Part shown: in pieces, positions 1-8,674 of the stretch | Layout of the letters: each line of letters starts with the position of its first letter | How positions within the stretch are numbered: the first letter of the stretch is position 1 | Assembly: GCA_903825895.1 (NCBI GenBank) | Contig: CAIKCI010000018.1 | Coordinates: forward strand, 1-64,000 | Source of the DNA: an uncultured Actinomycetes bacterium | GTDB taxonomy: Bacteria > Actinomycetota > Acidimicrobiia > Acidimicrobiales > RAAP-2 | Length of the DNA stretch: 64,000 bases | Direction: 5' to 3' | Made by a program: the position numbers and the translations under genes | The notes under the pieces: model-generated | What the model was told of the DNA's origin: nothing | Seen by the model: only the letters and a program-made list of their open reading frames with translations | The model's database searches: none

Positions 1-251
1 ATGACCTGACAGTTGGTCGTGTCAACGGTGTAGAGATTGCCCGCCGGGTCGACGGTGAGCGCCCAGAAAGTGTCGGTCGGATTCGTGAGTGTTGCATAGG
101 GCGACAAAACCCCAGTCGGCGTCGATGCACCTGCGCTCTGTGCACCTGCGCTCTGTAATCCCAGTCCAAGCGAACCAGAGAATGACGCAAGGACGAGAGC
201 CCCAACCGTCAAGAATCGTCGATTACTGTTGTGGTGCGAGAGAATCTTCAT
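1..251 (-). CDS. Secreted protein with NHL/beta-propeller-like start (partial, C-terminus outside window)
   Basis: An open frame begins at ATG 249-251 and runs off the left edge, so 83 residues are visible. The start is basic (KILSHHNSNRR) and is followed by a hydrophobic stretch around residues 14-32, a typical signal peptide. A small repeat QSAGAQSAGA lies at the expected cleavage region. The stretch ALTVDPAGNLYTVD resembles one blade of an NHL or SMP-30-type beta-propeller, a fold of extracellular binding proteins and lactonases; that assignment is inference from one blade. No Shine-Dalgarno precedes the ATG, but a TACCTT element lies 6 nt upstream, suggesting a leaderless transcript. Function unknown. 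Confidence 0.6.
   Translation of the reverse strand, partial: MKILSHHNSNRRFLTVGALVLASFSGSLGLGLQSAGAQSAGASTPTGVLSPYATLTNPTDTFWALTVDPAGNLYTVDTTNCQV
127..156. repeat. Perfect 15-bp tandem duplication inside the secreted-protein gene
   Basis: The unit GCACCTGCGCTCTGT occurs twice back to back (127-141 and 142-156). On the coding (minus) strand it encodes QSAGA twice, directly after the signal-peptide hydrophobic core. It keeps the frame and probably arose by slippage. Confidence 0.8.
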
Positions 252-257
252 AGGGAG

Positions 258-263
258 AAGGTA
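258..263 (-). promoter_or_regulatory. -10 element, likely leaderless promoter of the secreted-protein gene
   Basis: TACCTT on the minus strand is separated by 6 nt from ATG 251, with no ribosome binding site between. This is the spacing seen at several other genes in the window. Confidence 0.4.
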
Positions 264-306
264 GCACCAATGACAAAAGGTGAGAGTCTTCAACAAAGTG
301 AGGGTT

Positions 307-350
307 TTTGGAGTCGAAAAGGGACGATCAGTGACCCCTCGGACTCCAAA
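307..350. terminator. Inverted repeat downstream of sdhB, possible terminator
   Basis: Arms TTTGGAGTC (307-315) and GACTCCAAA (342-350) are perfect complements, with an extra GGG/CCC pairing inside. It sits 12 nt past the sdhB stop, the place expected for an operon terminator. There is no T tract in the minus direction, so rho-independent function is uncertain. Confidence 0.4.
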
Positions 351-361
351 CCGGTGGTTTT

Positions 362-1144
362 CTAAGCCTCAGGCTGGACCGAAGCCTCGGCGGGCGTCCG
401 CTTCGTGCGACGCAGGATCTTGCGCCCTAGCCAAGCAACGGGGTCAAAGTCAGCGTCGACAACTCGTTCCTTGAGAGGAATAATCGCGTTATCGGTAATC
501 TTGATGTGTTCGGGGCAGACCTCGGTGCAGCACTTGGTGATGTTGCACATCCCAAGCCCCATCTTGTCGCGAACAAGATCTCGACGGTCGTTGGTGTCCA
601 AAGGGTGCATTTCGAGTTCGGCGTAACGAATGAAGAGACGAGGACCCGCGTAGTTCGTCTTGTTTTCTTCGTGGTCACGGATCACGTGACAGACGTCTTG
701 ACACATGAAGCACTCAATGCATTGACGGAACTCTTGACCTCGCTCAACATCGGCTTGGCTCATGCGATAGCCACCTTCAGGTCGAGGAGGTGGCAAGAAG
801 GCAGGGACTTGGCGAGCTTTTTCAAAGTTGTACGAGACGTCGGAGACGAGGTCGCGAATAATGGGGAAGGCCCGCATAGGCGTCACAGTGACTTCTTCGC
901 CTTCGGGAAGTTGATCCATGCGAGTCATGCATAAGAGTCGAGGTTTCCCGTTGATTTCGGCAGAACAAGACCCGCATTTTCCAGCTTTACAGTTCCAACG
1001 ACAGGCCAAGTCAGGAGCTTCGGTGGCTTGAATGCGGTGGATGACGTCAAGGACAACCTCACCCTCTTGAGGTTTCAGTGAGTAGTTCTCAAATTCACCA
1101 CCGTCTTTATCGCCGCGCCAGATACGCATCTTTACGTCGCTCAT
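362..1144 (-). CDS. sdhB: Succinate dehydrogenase iron-sulfur subunit
   Basis: Carries electrons from the flavoprotein to the quinone site of complex II on the inner face of the membrane. The 260-residue protein shows a [2Fe-2S] set C52, C57, C60 and C72, then C142, C145, C148 and C152 followed by C200, C206 and C210, the ligands of the [4Fe-4S] and [3Fe-4S] clusters. Spacing and length fit the family. Its ATG overlaps the sdhA stop as ATGA (1141-1144), so the two are translationally coupled. It is the last gene of the minus-strand sdh operon. The ligand pattern and trimeric operon match the mycobacterial Sdh1 type rather than the four-subunit proteobacterial enzyme. Confidence 0.95.
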   Translation of the reverse strand: MSDVKMRIWRGDKDGGEFENYSLKPQEGEVVLDVIHRIQATEAPDLACRWNCKAGKCGSCSAEINGKPRLLCMTRMDQLPEGEEVTVTPMRAFPIIRDLVSDVSYNFEKARQVPAFLPPPRPEGGYRMSQADVERGQEFRQCIECFMCQDVCHVIRDHEENKTNYAGPRLFIRYAELEMHPLDTNDRRDLVRDKMGLGMCNITKCCTEVCPEHIKITDNAIIPLKERVVDADFDPVAWLGRKILRRTKRTPAEASVQPEA

Positions 1145-2961
1145 TTCGGTGCCTCCTCAAGGATTGCTCGCAAGTCATCGGGCATCACTGGGAGTGGTTC
1201 GGGGACAATCTTGATCTCACCGTTAAATCCTCCACCTGACGGTTGTGATTGCACAAAGTTCACCTTGCCCAACTCGGGATCGGCCTTCGGGAAGTCTTCT
1301 CGGGTCTGGCCGCCGCGGCTCTCTTTACGGTCGCGAGCTCCGAGGGCCACACAGGTTGACACCGTCAACATCGCTGGCAAGTCCGTGGCCAGGTTCCAAC
1401 CTGGGTTATAGGCACGGCCACCCTTCACGGCGATGTTCTGCACGCGTTCTTTCAGTACTTCGAGTTGTTCGATGGCTTCGTCCAGCTCGGGACCATTTCG
1501 GATAATACCAACGTTGGCCTGCATCATCTCTTGGAGATCGTGCTGCAAGGTGTAGGGGTTTTCACCCTCTTCTCGGGTAAAGGGTTCCAGCGCCTCGTCC
1601 ATGTAGTGCTGAACAAGGAGATCATCCACTTTCGCATCGTTCCCGCCGCCGCCCTCGACGTAGTCAGCGGCACCCATGCCTGCGCGGCGCCCGAAGACCA
1701 ACAGGTCAGAGAGTGAGTTCCCTCCCAGACGATTCGCTCCGTGCATACCCCCAGAAACTTCACCAGCAGCAAAAAGGCCAGGGACTGACGTCGAGCCAGA
1801 ATCTGGCTCGACGCGCACGCCACCCATGATGTAGTGAAGCGTTGGGCCCACTTCCATCGCTTCTCGAGTGATGTCCACGCCGGCGAGTTCCATAAACTGG
1901 TGGTACATCGATGGGAGACGCTTGCGGATGTCTTCGGCTGAACGGCGTGAGGCAATATCCAAGAACACACCTCCGTGGGGAGAGCCTCGTCCAGCTTTTA
2001 CTTCGCTATTGATCGATCGAGCGACCTCGTCACGGGGAAGAAGCTCAGGTGGTCGGCGCCCAGCGGTGTGGTCGTCATACCATCGGTCAGCCTCTGCTTC
2101 TGAGTCTGCAGTTTCGGCTTTGAACATGTCAGGCGTGTAATCAAACATGAAGCGGTTTCCTTCAGAGTTTCGCAACACTCCTCCGTCACCACGCACACCT
2201 TCGGTGACGAGAATTCCGCGCACCGAAAGTGGCCACACCATGCCGGTGGGGTGGAATTGCACGCATTCCATATCGATCAGGTCTGCGCCGGCCCACATGG
2301 CAATTGCGTGGCCATCGCCCGTTCCTTCCCATGAGTTCGAGGTGAACTTCCAAGATTTACCAACGCCACCTGTCGCCAACACCACAGCTTTCGAGCCGAA
2401 GGTGATGAACTCGCCCGTTGGGCGCCAGTAGGCAACCGCACCGGTCACCGATCCATCAGGGCCGTTCAAGAGGCGGATGACTTTGCATTCCATGAAGACG
2501 TCGATATCCATCGACACAGCTTTTTGCTGCAAGGTACGGATGAGCTCGAGTCCCGTGCGGTCCCCTACGTGGGCGAGTCGGGCATAGCGGTGGCCACCAA
2601 AGTCACGTTGGAGGATTTTGCCGTCTTTGGTGCGGTCGAACAGTGCACCCCACGCTTCGAGTTCATGGACTCGGTCGGGAGACTCTTTGGCGTGCAGTTC
2701 GGCCATGCGATAGTGGTTGAGCATTTTACCGCCACGCATGGTGTCACGGAAGTGGACCATCCAGTTGTCTTCTTCATAGACATTGCCCATGGCCGCGGCG
2801 ACGCCACCTTCGGCCATCACCGTGTGGGCTTTACCCAAAAGTGACTTACAAATCAGCGCAACGCGCAGTCCTCGTTGCTTGGCTTCGATGGCGGCACGAA
2901 GTCCGGCCCCTCCCGCTCCGATGACAATCACATCGTAATCGTGGTGCTCAATATCGTTCAT
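1141..2961 (-). CDS. sdhA: Succinate dehydrogenase flavoprotein subunit
   Basis: Oxidises succinate to fumarate with covalently bound FAD, linking the TCA cycle to the quinone pool. The 606 residues begin with a Rossmann motif GAGGAG near residues 16-21. The HTV motif at H46 is the usual histidyl-FAD attachment site. Downstream are the FHPTG motif and RGDGG, the substrate-binding and catalytic arginine region of the fumarate reductase/SdhA family. ATG 2961 is preceded by AAAGGAG four bases upstream, which fixes the start. It lies between the membrane anchor gene (12-nt gap) and sdhB (4-nt overlap). Nothing essential appears missing. Confidence 0.96.
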   Translation of the reverse strand: MNDIEHHDYDVIVIGAGGAGLRAAIEAKQRGLRVALICKSLLGKAHTVMAEGGVAAAMGNVYEEDNWMVHFRDTMRGGKMLNHYRMAELHAKESPDRVHELEAWGALFDRTKDGKILQRDFGGHRYARLAHVGDRTGLELIRTLQQKAVSMDIDVFMECKVIRLLNGPDGSVTGAVAYWRPTGEFITFGSKAVVLATGGVGKSWKFTSNSWEGTGDGHAIAMWAGADLIDMECVQFHPTGMVWPLSVRGILVTEGVRGDGGVLRNSEGNRFMFDYTPDMFKAETADSEAEADRWYDDHTAGRRPPELLPRDEVARSINSEVKAGRGSPHGGVFLDIASRRSAEDIRKRLPSMYHQFMELAGVDITREAMEVGPTLHYIMGGVRVEPDSGSTSVPGLFAAGEVSGGMHGANRLGGNSLSDLLVFGRRAGMGAADYVEGGGGNDAKVDDLLVQHYMDEALEPFTREEGENPYTLQHDLQEMMQANVGIIRNGPELDEAIEQLEVLKERVQNIAVKGGRAYNPGWNLATDLPAMLTVSTCVALGARDRKESRGGQTREDFPKADPELGKVNFVQSQPSGGGFNGEIKIVPEPLPVMPDDLRAILEEAPK

Positions 2962-2973
2962 GATGCTCCTTTT

Positions 2974-3819
2974 CTAAAACAGTTTGAAATCGGTAATGGT
3001 GCCTGAGGCAACCAGGCGGACATATACGTCGGTCAAGGCCACGACGAAGAGGCTGACCCATGCGAATTGCATGTGCTTCGCATTAAGAGGGGTGACGAAC
3101 TTCCAGAACTTGTAACGGATTGGATGCTTTGAGAAGGAACGAACCTGTCCACCACAGAGGTGTCGACAGGCATGGCACGAGAGCGAGTAACCCCAGAGCA
3201 GCGTTGCATTGAGGCATAGGACCATCGTCCCGATGGTGACGCCGATACCGCCGTCACCAGGCGTGCGGAAGGCCATTACCGCGTCGTAGGTCAACAGCAC
3301 ATTGAAGACAAGACCGAAGTACCAGAAGTAGCGGTGAACGTTCTGCATAATCAGCGGGAAACGAGACTCTCCGGAGTAGCTCTTGTGCGAGTCTGCAACT
3401 GAGCACGCCGGAGGGGCCCACCAGAACGAGCGGTAGTAGGAACGTCGGTAGTAGTAGCAGGTCATACGGAAACCCAGTGGGAAGATCAAGATCAATAACG
3501 CAGGCGAAATCGTCCACCACGAGAACACTGCTTTGTTCGCTGCTCCCGTTGCTACACACGACTGGGTGAGACAGGGCGAATAAAAGGGACTGATCAAGTC
3601 GCGGTGCATATTGGCCCCGACGTAGTAGTCCTTGTTCACGAACGCAGCCCACGTGGCATAGATCACAAATGAACCCAAGATCGCCACGGTGATCACCGGG
3701 GCGAGCCACCAGCGGTCGGTACGCATGGTGGTGACATCAGGGCCACCACGAGCGCCGCCGAGAATGACGGGGGTGGAAGAGTTGTCAACCCTGGTAGCGG
3801 AGTTTTCCGTTGTGGTCAC
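2974..3819 (-). CDS. Succinate dehydrogenase membrane anchor subunit, mycobacterial Sdh1 type
   Basis: First gene of the sdh operon; the single membrane subunit anchoring SdhA-SdhB and forming the quinone site. The 281-residue protein has about five hydrophobic segments (roughly 38-58, 98-116, 160-180, 196-214 and 250-270) and a Cys/Trp/Tyr-rich central loop (MTCYYYRRSYYRSFWW). That loop and the length resemble the anchor encoded beside Sdh1 in mycobacteria (Rv0249c type), not classical SdhC/SdhD. GTG 3819 is chosen because GAAGGAGAAAC lies just upstream. His residues in the helices (NVHRYF, SCHACRH) could matter for quinone or haem, but this cannot be decided from sequence. Confidence 0.85.
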   Translation of the reverse strand: MTTTENSATRVDNSSTPVILGGARGGPDVTTMRTDRWWLAPVITVAILGSFVIYATWAAFVNKDYYVGANMHRDLISPFYSPCLTQSCVATGAANKAVFSWWTISPALLILIFPLGFRMTCYYYRRSYYRSFWWAPPACSVADSHKSYSGESRFPLIMQNVHRYFWYFGLVFNVLLTYDAVMAFRTPGDGGIGVTIGTMVLCLNATLLWGYSLSCHACRHLCGGQVRSFSKHPIRYKFWKFVTPLNAKHMQFAWVSLFVVALTDVYVRLVASGTITDFKLF

Positions 3820-3961
3820 CGTTTCTCCTTCTTTTTTTCATCGATTCAAGCGGTTCCCCACTGCTGGAAAACTGCTCTTCAGAATCATAGGGACTCCCAG
3901 CAGGGAATCTGCCGACTATCTAGTTTGCGCTGGAAGGGGGCGGACTCGCAACTTTGGGACA

Positions 3962-3967
3962 TAGGCT
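3962..3967 (+). promoter_or_regulatory. -10 element TAGGCT, likely leaderless promoter of the AAA+/VWA operon
   Basis: TAGGCT ends 6 nt before ATG 3974. No Shine-Dalgarno is present. The 3820-3961 stretch between this promoter and the divergent sdh operon must hold both promoters; I see no clear operator there. Confidence 0.5.
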
Positions 3968-3973
3968 CAGGGA

Positions 3974-5416
3974 ATGGACCACAGCACCTCACCAAATGGA
4001 ACTCTGACCCAGCCCGCCGAACTGGCGACGACTCTTGGGGCGTTGAAAGCTCAAGGCTGGGAATCTCGCAGCGTCGCCGAAGAGATTGCCATCAACCTCG
4101 AGGGGCGTCTCGCCGACGGGAGACCACTTTCGCCAGGCGTTCAGGGATTCGAGGAGACCGTGGTTCCGCAACTGGAGACGGCGATTTTGGCCGGCCACGA
4201 CGTGATCTTGCTGGGCGAACGAGGCCAAGCCAAGACGCGCTTGATTCGCTCCTTAGTGGAACTTCTCGACGAGTGGCTTCCCGTGATCGCAGGATCTGAG
4301 ATCAACGATGATCCCTACAATCCCGTCTCGGCATATGGGAAAGCTCAAGTTGTTGAACGCGGCGACGAAACCCCTATTCACTGGATCCACCGGTCCGTGC
4401 GTTACGGGGAAAAGTTGGCTACTCCTGACACCACCATTGCTGACCTCATTGGTGAAGTCGACCCGATCAAAGTCGCAGAAGGTCGCTACCTCTCTGACGA
4501 GCTCACGATTCACTACGGATTAGTTCCTCGGGTGAACCGTGGCATCTTTGCGATCAATGAACTCCCCGACCTCGCGGAACGTATCCAGGTCGGACTGTTG
4601 AACGTGTTAGAAGAGCGCGACATCCAGATTCGTGGACACCGTTTGCGTCTTCCGTTGGACATTGTCTTGGTCGCCACAGCAAACCCTGAGGACTACACCA
4701 ACCGAGGGCGCATCATCACGCCGCTGAAGGACCGTTTCGGTGCTCAAATTCGCACGCACTACCCGAAAGAGTTGGCAACAGAAATTGACATCGTGCGCGG
4801 CGAAGCACGGTTGGCCCGCACTGAACTTCCCGTGACGGTCCCGTGGTTTATTGAAGAGATCATCACCCAAGTAAGTCATCTGGCTCGTCGCAGCCCAATG
4901 ATTAATCAGCGCAGTGGTGTTTCCGTCCGCTTGACGATTGCCAACTACGAGTCAGTCGTCGCCAATGCGCTGCGGCGAGCGCTTCGTCTCCATGAAGATG
5001 AAGTAGTCCCCCGCATCAGCGATCTTTCAGCTGCCTTAGCGTCAACGCAAGGAAAAATTGAGATTGAAGCCCTCGAAGAAGGCCGCGAAGCGGAGGTCAT
5101 CAGCCAGCTCTTTGGCGCGGCGACCTTGCTGGTTTTCCGTGACAAGGTCACCTTGCCCGAATCTGGCGAGATCGTCGAGGCGTTTGAGAGTGAAGTCATC
5201 GCTCACACCGGCGATGACTTAGCGGCTGGAGACTATCTCGAACTTCTGGCGCAGATACCAGCCCTGGAGCCACCGACGCGTCGCATCGCGGGCGACGCAG
5301 CTGGACCGGCCGAGATGGCCTCAGCTTTGGAGTTTCTCTTGGAAGGCATGCACCTGACAAAGCGTCTGAATAAAGACTCGTCCGGTGCGCGAGCGCTGTA
5401 TCGTTCACGAGGCTAA
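3974..5416 (+). CDS. MoxR/Mg-chelatase-like AAA+ ATPase
   Basis: A 480-residue AAA+ ATPase. Walker A is GERGQAKT (residues 81-88), and the Walker B region is around 178-189 (GIFAINELPD, acidic residue followed by a sensor ATANPEDY). The architecture matches the ChlI/MoxR clade whose members work with a VWA-domain partner to load metals or remodel protein complexes. The next gene is exactly such a partner, joined by a TAATG one-base overlap. The pair resembles the mycobacterial Rv0958/Rv0959 pair, annotated as magnesium-chelatase-like although no bacteriochlorophyll genes are present here. The real client is unknown. Confidence 0.85.
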   Translation: MDHSTSPNGTLTQPAELATTLGALKAQGWESRSVAEEIAINLEGRLADGRPLSPGVQGFEETVVPQLETAILAGHDVILLGERGQAKTRLIRSLVELLDEWLPVIAGSEINDDPYNPVSAYGKAQVVERGDETPIHWIHRSVRYGEKLATPDTTIADLIGEVDPIKVAEGRYLSDELTIHYGLVPRVNRGIFAINELPDLAERIQVGLLNVLEERDIQIRGHRLRLPLDIVLVATANPEDYTNRGRIITPLKDRFGAQIRTHYPKELATEIDIVRGEARLARTELPVTVPWFIEEIITQVSHLARRSPMINQRSGVSVRLTIANYESVVANALRRALRLHEDEVVPRISDLSAALASTQGKIEIEALEEGREAEVISQLFGAATLLVFRDKVTLPESGEIVEAFESEVIAHTGDDLAAGDYLELLAQIPALEPPTRRIAGDAAGPAEMASALEFLLEGMHLTKRLNKDSSGARALYRSRG

Positions 5417-7419
5417 TGAGCGCCCGCTACGACTACTCATCGTGGGATGGCAGCCAAGACTTTGCCAATCTCGATCCCGAGGATCTTCTTGCTGCACTCG
5501 GCGATGATCTCTTGGCAACGGGAGATCTCAGCGATGCGATTGAACGGATGCTGCGCGGCGGGATAGATCTTCCAGACGGCGAACATATCGATGGCCTCCG
5601 AGACCTGTTAGACGAGACGCGCCTCCGCCGTGACGAGTTGCTCGAGCAGGGGAATCCCGATGGCGAGTTGGCAAAGTACCGAGATGCGCTTGACGCCATC
5701 GAAGAGCGAGAGCGCCAAGGCATTGAAGAGTTAGCTCAAGAAGCGGCTGACTCTGGTGACGAACGCCGTCAAGAAGTGACGAATGACGTGGTGGCCGAGC
5801 GCTCGATGGCGCTCGATCTCATGCCTGCGGACTTGCCGGGGCGTGTTTCCTCGATGACCAACTATGAATTTGTCTCCTCGGAAGCGAGAGAACAGTTTGA
5901 ACAACTTCTGGAAGAGATGCGCGAAGAGGTCATCGATACTTATTTCGAGGGCATGTCTGAAGCACTGAAGAATGCCGATCCTGAAGCCACGGCGCGCATG
6001 CGTGACGCCATGGACGCAATTTCAACCATGGTCGAACAGCGCCAACGTGGAGAAGAGCTCGACCCTACGTTTGAAGCCTTCATGGAGAAGTTTGGCGACA
6101 TGTTTCCTGGCGCTGAATCGCTCGATCAACTCCTCGAACAACTCGCCCAACAAATGGCCGCAGCCGAAGCGATGTGGCGGTCATTATCGGCCGATCAACG
6201 AGCAGAACTTCAAGGGCTTTCAGAACAGTTGTTGGGCGACATGGATCTGCGCTGGTCTATGGAGCGGCTCAACGCGAACCTGCGGCAAGCCTTCCCCGAG
6301 ATGGACTGGGGCCAGGGTTATCGCTTCGATGGGGAAGGGTCCATGTCGCTCTCGGAGACCGCAGATGCGGCCCGACAGCTCTCAGAACTCGAGCGGATGG
6401 AAGAGATTCTCTCCACGGCCTCCTCGGCGTCAGCTCTCAATGAGATCGACATCGACGATGTACGCCGCAATTTGGGCGAAGACGCCGCTCGCCAACTCAG
6501 CCGCCTCGCAGAAGTAGCAAAGTCCTTAGAGGCCTCAGGATTAATCGCCAATAAGGGCGGAAAGATGGAGTTGACCTCTCACGGGGTTCGCCGACTCGGC
6601 AATCGTGCGCTTCAGGACCTTTTTTCACAGGTCAACAAAGATCGGGTCGGCCAGCATGAAGCGATGTTCCAAGGCTTTGGTCACGATCGAGAAGAAACCA
6701 CCAAGCCCTATGAACATGGCGATGCGTTAAATCTCCACCTGTCAAAAACCGTCAGCAACGCGGTGGCGCGCGGAGGCCAAGGCATTCCCGTCAAACTCCA
6801 AGCCGAAGACTTCGAAGTTGTCGAAACCGAGGCGCTCGCTCGCTCGGCCACGGTGCTTTGTATTGACTTGTCGATGTCAATGCCTATGCGGGACAACTTT
6901 GTGCCAGCAAAAAAGATGGCCATGGCCCTCCAGACGCTGATTTCGACGCAGTATCCCCGGGACTATCTCGGCTTGGTCGTGTTCTCTGACGTGGCTCGGG
7001 AGGTCTCGCCCACAGAGTTGCCCACCGTGATGTGGGACTACATCTACGGAACGAACCTGCAACATGCCTTGGCTCTGAGTCGCTCAATGCTGGCTCGCCA
7101 AAACGGATCAAAACAAATCATTGTGGTCACCGATGGTGAGCCCACGGCCCACATCAATCGCTGGGGCGAGCCGGAGTTCAATTATCCGCCGCTGCCGGAG
7201 ACGCTGCGCTTGACCATGGCGGAAGTCATCCGCTGCACCAAAGCGAACATCACGATCAATACCTTTGCCTTGGATTTGGAGCGGACCCACTATCCCTTCG
7301 TCGAACAGATCGCCAAAGTCAATGGAGGACGGACGTTTTACCCCTCTCACGATGAGCTCGGAGGCTATGTTTTGGTGGATTTTTTGAAGCATCGACGCCT
7401 CTTGCGGCCGGCGGGATAG
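5416..7419 (+). CDS. VWA (von Willebrand factor A) domain protein, partner of the AAA+ ATPase
   Basis: A 667-residue protein with a long acidic, glutamine- and glutamate-rich helical N-terminus (about 1-330), a middle helical region, and a C-terminal VWA domain from about residue 475. The MIDAS motif DLSMS (D484, S486, S488) and a later VTDGEPT acidic site are intact, so metal-dependent ligand binding is plausible. Start ATG 5416 overlaps the ATPase stop (TAATG), giving tight coupling. By analogy with ChlI-ChlD and MoxR-VWA pairs it should act as adaptor between the ATPase and its target. The target is not identifiable from this neighbourhood. Confidence 0.85.
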   Translation: MSARYDYSSWDGSQDFANLDPEDLLAALGDDLLATGDLSDAIERMLRGGIDLPDGEHIDGLRDLLDETRLRRDELLEQGNPDGELAKYRDALDAIEERERQGIEELAQEAADSGDERRQEVTNDVVAERSMALDLMPADLPGRVSSMTNYEFVSSEAREQFEQLLEEMREEVIDTYFEGMSEALKNADPEATARMRDAMDAISTMVEQRQRGEELDPTFEAFMEKFGDMFPGAESLDQLLEQLAQQMAAAEAMWRSLSADQRAELQGLSEQLLGDMDLRWSMERLNANLRQAFPEMDWGQGYRFDGEGSMSLSETADAARQLSELERMEEILSTASSASALNEIDIDDVRRNLGEDAARQLSRLAEVAKSLEASGLIANKGGKMELTSHGVRRLGNRALQDLFSQVNKDRVGQHEAMFQGFGHDREETTKPYEHGDALNLHLSKTVSNAVARGGQGIPVKLQAEDFEVVETEALARSATVLCIDLSMSMPMRDNFVPAKKMAMALQTLISTQYPRDYLGLVVFSDVAREVSPTELPTVMWDYIYGTNLQHALALSRSMLARQNGSKQIIVVTDGEPTAHINRWGEPEFNYPPLPETLRLTMAEVIRCTKANITINTFALDLERTHYPFVEQIAKVNGGRTFYPSHDELGGYVLVDFLKHRRLLRPAG

Positions 7420-7433
7420 CCATTTTTAGGGCT

Positions 7434-7457
7434 TTTTTGCAAAACGACTTGCAAAAA
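7434..7457. terminator. AT-rich inverted repeat between the VWA gene and whiB
   Basis: TTTTTGCAA (7434-7442) and TTGCAAAAA (7449-7457) form a perfect 9-bp stem with a 6-nt loop, 14 nt after the VWA stop. The arms are AT-rich, so it could be a weak bidirectional terminator or an operator for the following whiB gene. Confidence 0.35.
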
Positions 7458-7532
7458 CCCCAGAAATACGCCAAGATCACATCGTTGTAGTTACATCGGT
7501 GCCACCACCGTGTGGCGCTTGGAGGAGGACCG

Positions 7533-7817
7533 ATGGATGTGATTTCGTTGCTAGCAGGGGAAGAAGAGCGGAGCTGGCAAGGCCAGGCCAACTGTAAGGG
7601 CGTCGACCCTGACCTGTTCTTCCCAGAGCGAGGGGCATCGACCCGAGAGGCCAAAGAAGTCTGCCGTGGGTGCGTCGTGCGTGAGAACTGCTTAGAGTAC
7701 GCACTTGCTAACTCCGAGAAGTTCGGTATTTGGGGTGGCATGAGTGAGCGAGAGCGTCGCCGTGTTCGTCGAGCCCGGGCCTTGGAACGTCGCCAGGCCA
7801 TGGAGAACGCTTCCTAA
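7533..7817 (+). CDS. WhiB-family iron-sulfur transcriptional regulator (first copy)
   Basis: A 94-residue WhiB-like protein. Four cysteines C21, C44, C47 and C53 are in the WhiB spacing (CxxC plus flanking Cys) and hold a redox- or NO-sensitive [4Fe-4S] cluster. GIWGG is the family turn that contacts the sigma factor, and the basic tail RERRRVRRAR fits DNA binding. ATG 7533 is chosen because GGAGGAGG lies at 7521-7528; an in-frame GTG at 7512 has no binding site. It is monocistronic on the plus strand and convergent with the formiminotransferase gene. Which WhiB subfamily it belongs to is not clear from sequence alone. Confidence 0.93.
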   Translation: MDVISLLAGEEERSWQGQANCKGVDPDLFFPERGASTREAKEVCRGCVVRENCLEYALANSEKFGIWGGMSERERRRVRRARALERRQAMENAS

Positions 7818-8674
7818 GACTGACCCAGTCCTAACGATTGCACCGCACGCTCAATCGTTTTTTCTTCCCGCAAATCAAGCGATGCCCATCGGGTTGGGTC
7901 GATTGCATCGAGGACGGCAATCGGCACGAGGCCCACGAGTTCACATCGTTCAATTTGTTGTGGAGCACGGAGCATCGACTGCACCCTGTCGACAAGGTCA
8001 GAGGGGGTGACGATCGTGGGTGCCAGTAGGTTGCACGACACTTGAACGGACTCACCAACGCGGAGCCCCAAGGCTCGGACGTGTTCAGATCGAATTGACG
8101 CAGCAAATTCTTTGGCCTCTGCGAGGGAGGTGCCGCTCAGCCATATATTCCACGCCACCAACGGAGAGCGTGCTCCAACAGCACAGGCCCCGGCCGTTGG
8201 GTGCGGTGCTTTGGGACCGACATCTGGCAAGAGGGCCGCAAAGGCACTTTTTCGAATCGAGGGCAAACTCCGGTCACCTTGATTGAGCGGGCCATAGAGA
8301 AAACAGGGTAGATCGAACTCTTCAGCTAATCGAAGTGCTGCTTGGTCTCGCAGGATTGCTGCGTCGTGGAGTGAGGCGTCACCAAGAGGCACGAAGGGCA
8401 CAACGTCGAGAACGCCGATGCGAGGGTGCACGCCTACATGTTTCGTGAGGTCGAGATGGTCGATGACCGAGCGGCCGAACGATACAACCTCGTCGACGAT
8501 GGACTCCTGCGTGCCGATGAGCGTAAAGACGCTGCGGTGATGGTCAGCGTCAAGGTGGAGATCTACACAGCCTGTCGTCGCTTCAGCGAGCTCGCCAAGC
8601 CATTGCTCGTCACGCCCTTCGCTGACGTTGATGACGCACTCAACGAGTGCTGATGGGTGAGCGCTTGCGCTCAG
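7814..8674 (-). CDS. Glutamate formiminotransferase-like protein (FTCD N-terminal family), no canonical start codon
   Basis: Related to the formiminotransferase domain that moves a formimino group between N-formimino-glutamate and tetrahydrofolate. The conserved opening ECVINVSEGRD and the HPRIGVLDVVPFVP block are both present, but a canonical start (GTG 8431) occurs only after the first block, losing about 80 conserved residues. Reading upstream in frame, homology continues to about 8640 and no ATG, GTG or TTG occurs before the in-frame stop near 8730. The best candidate is CTG 8672-8674, which overlaps the upstream whiB stop as CTGA. That gives 286 residues, close to family size. No hut genes are nearby, so the substrate is uncertain. 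Confidence 0.75.
   Translation of the reverse strand: MSASAHPSALVECVINVSEGRDEQWLGELAEATTGCVDLHLDADHHRSVFTLIGTQESIVDEVVSFGRSVIDHLDLTKHVGVHPRIGVLDVVPFVPLGDASLHDAAILRDQAALRLAEEFDLPCFLYGPLNQGDRSLPSIRKSAFAALLPDVGPKAPHPTAGACAVGARSPLVAWNIWLSGTSLAEAKEFAASIRSEHVRALGLRVGESVQVSCNLLAPTIVTPSDLVDRVQSMLRAPQQIERCELVGLVPIAVLDAIDPTRWASLDLREEKTIERAVQSLGLGQS

Noticed and set aside
506-934. 142-residue plus-strand frame
   Set aside because: Antisense shadow of sdhB; the minus frame has unmistakable Fe-S motifs.
8426-8653. 75-residue plus-strand frame
   Set aside because: Lies opposite the conserved N-terminal part of the formiminotransferase-like gene.
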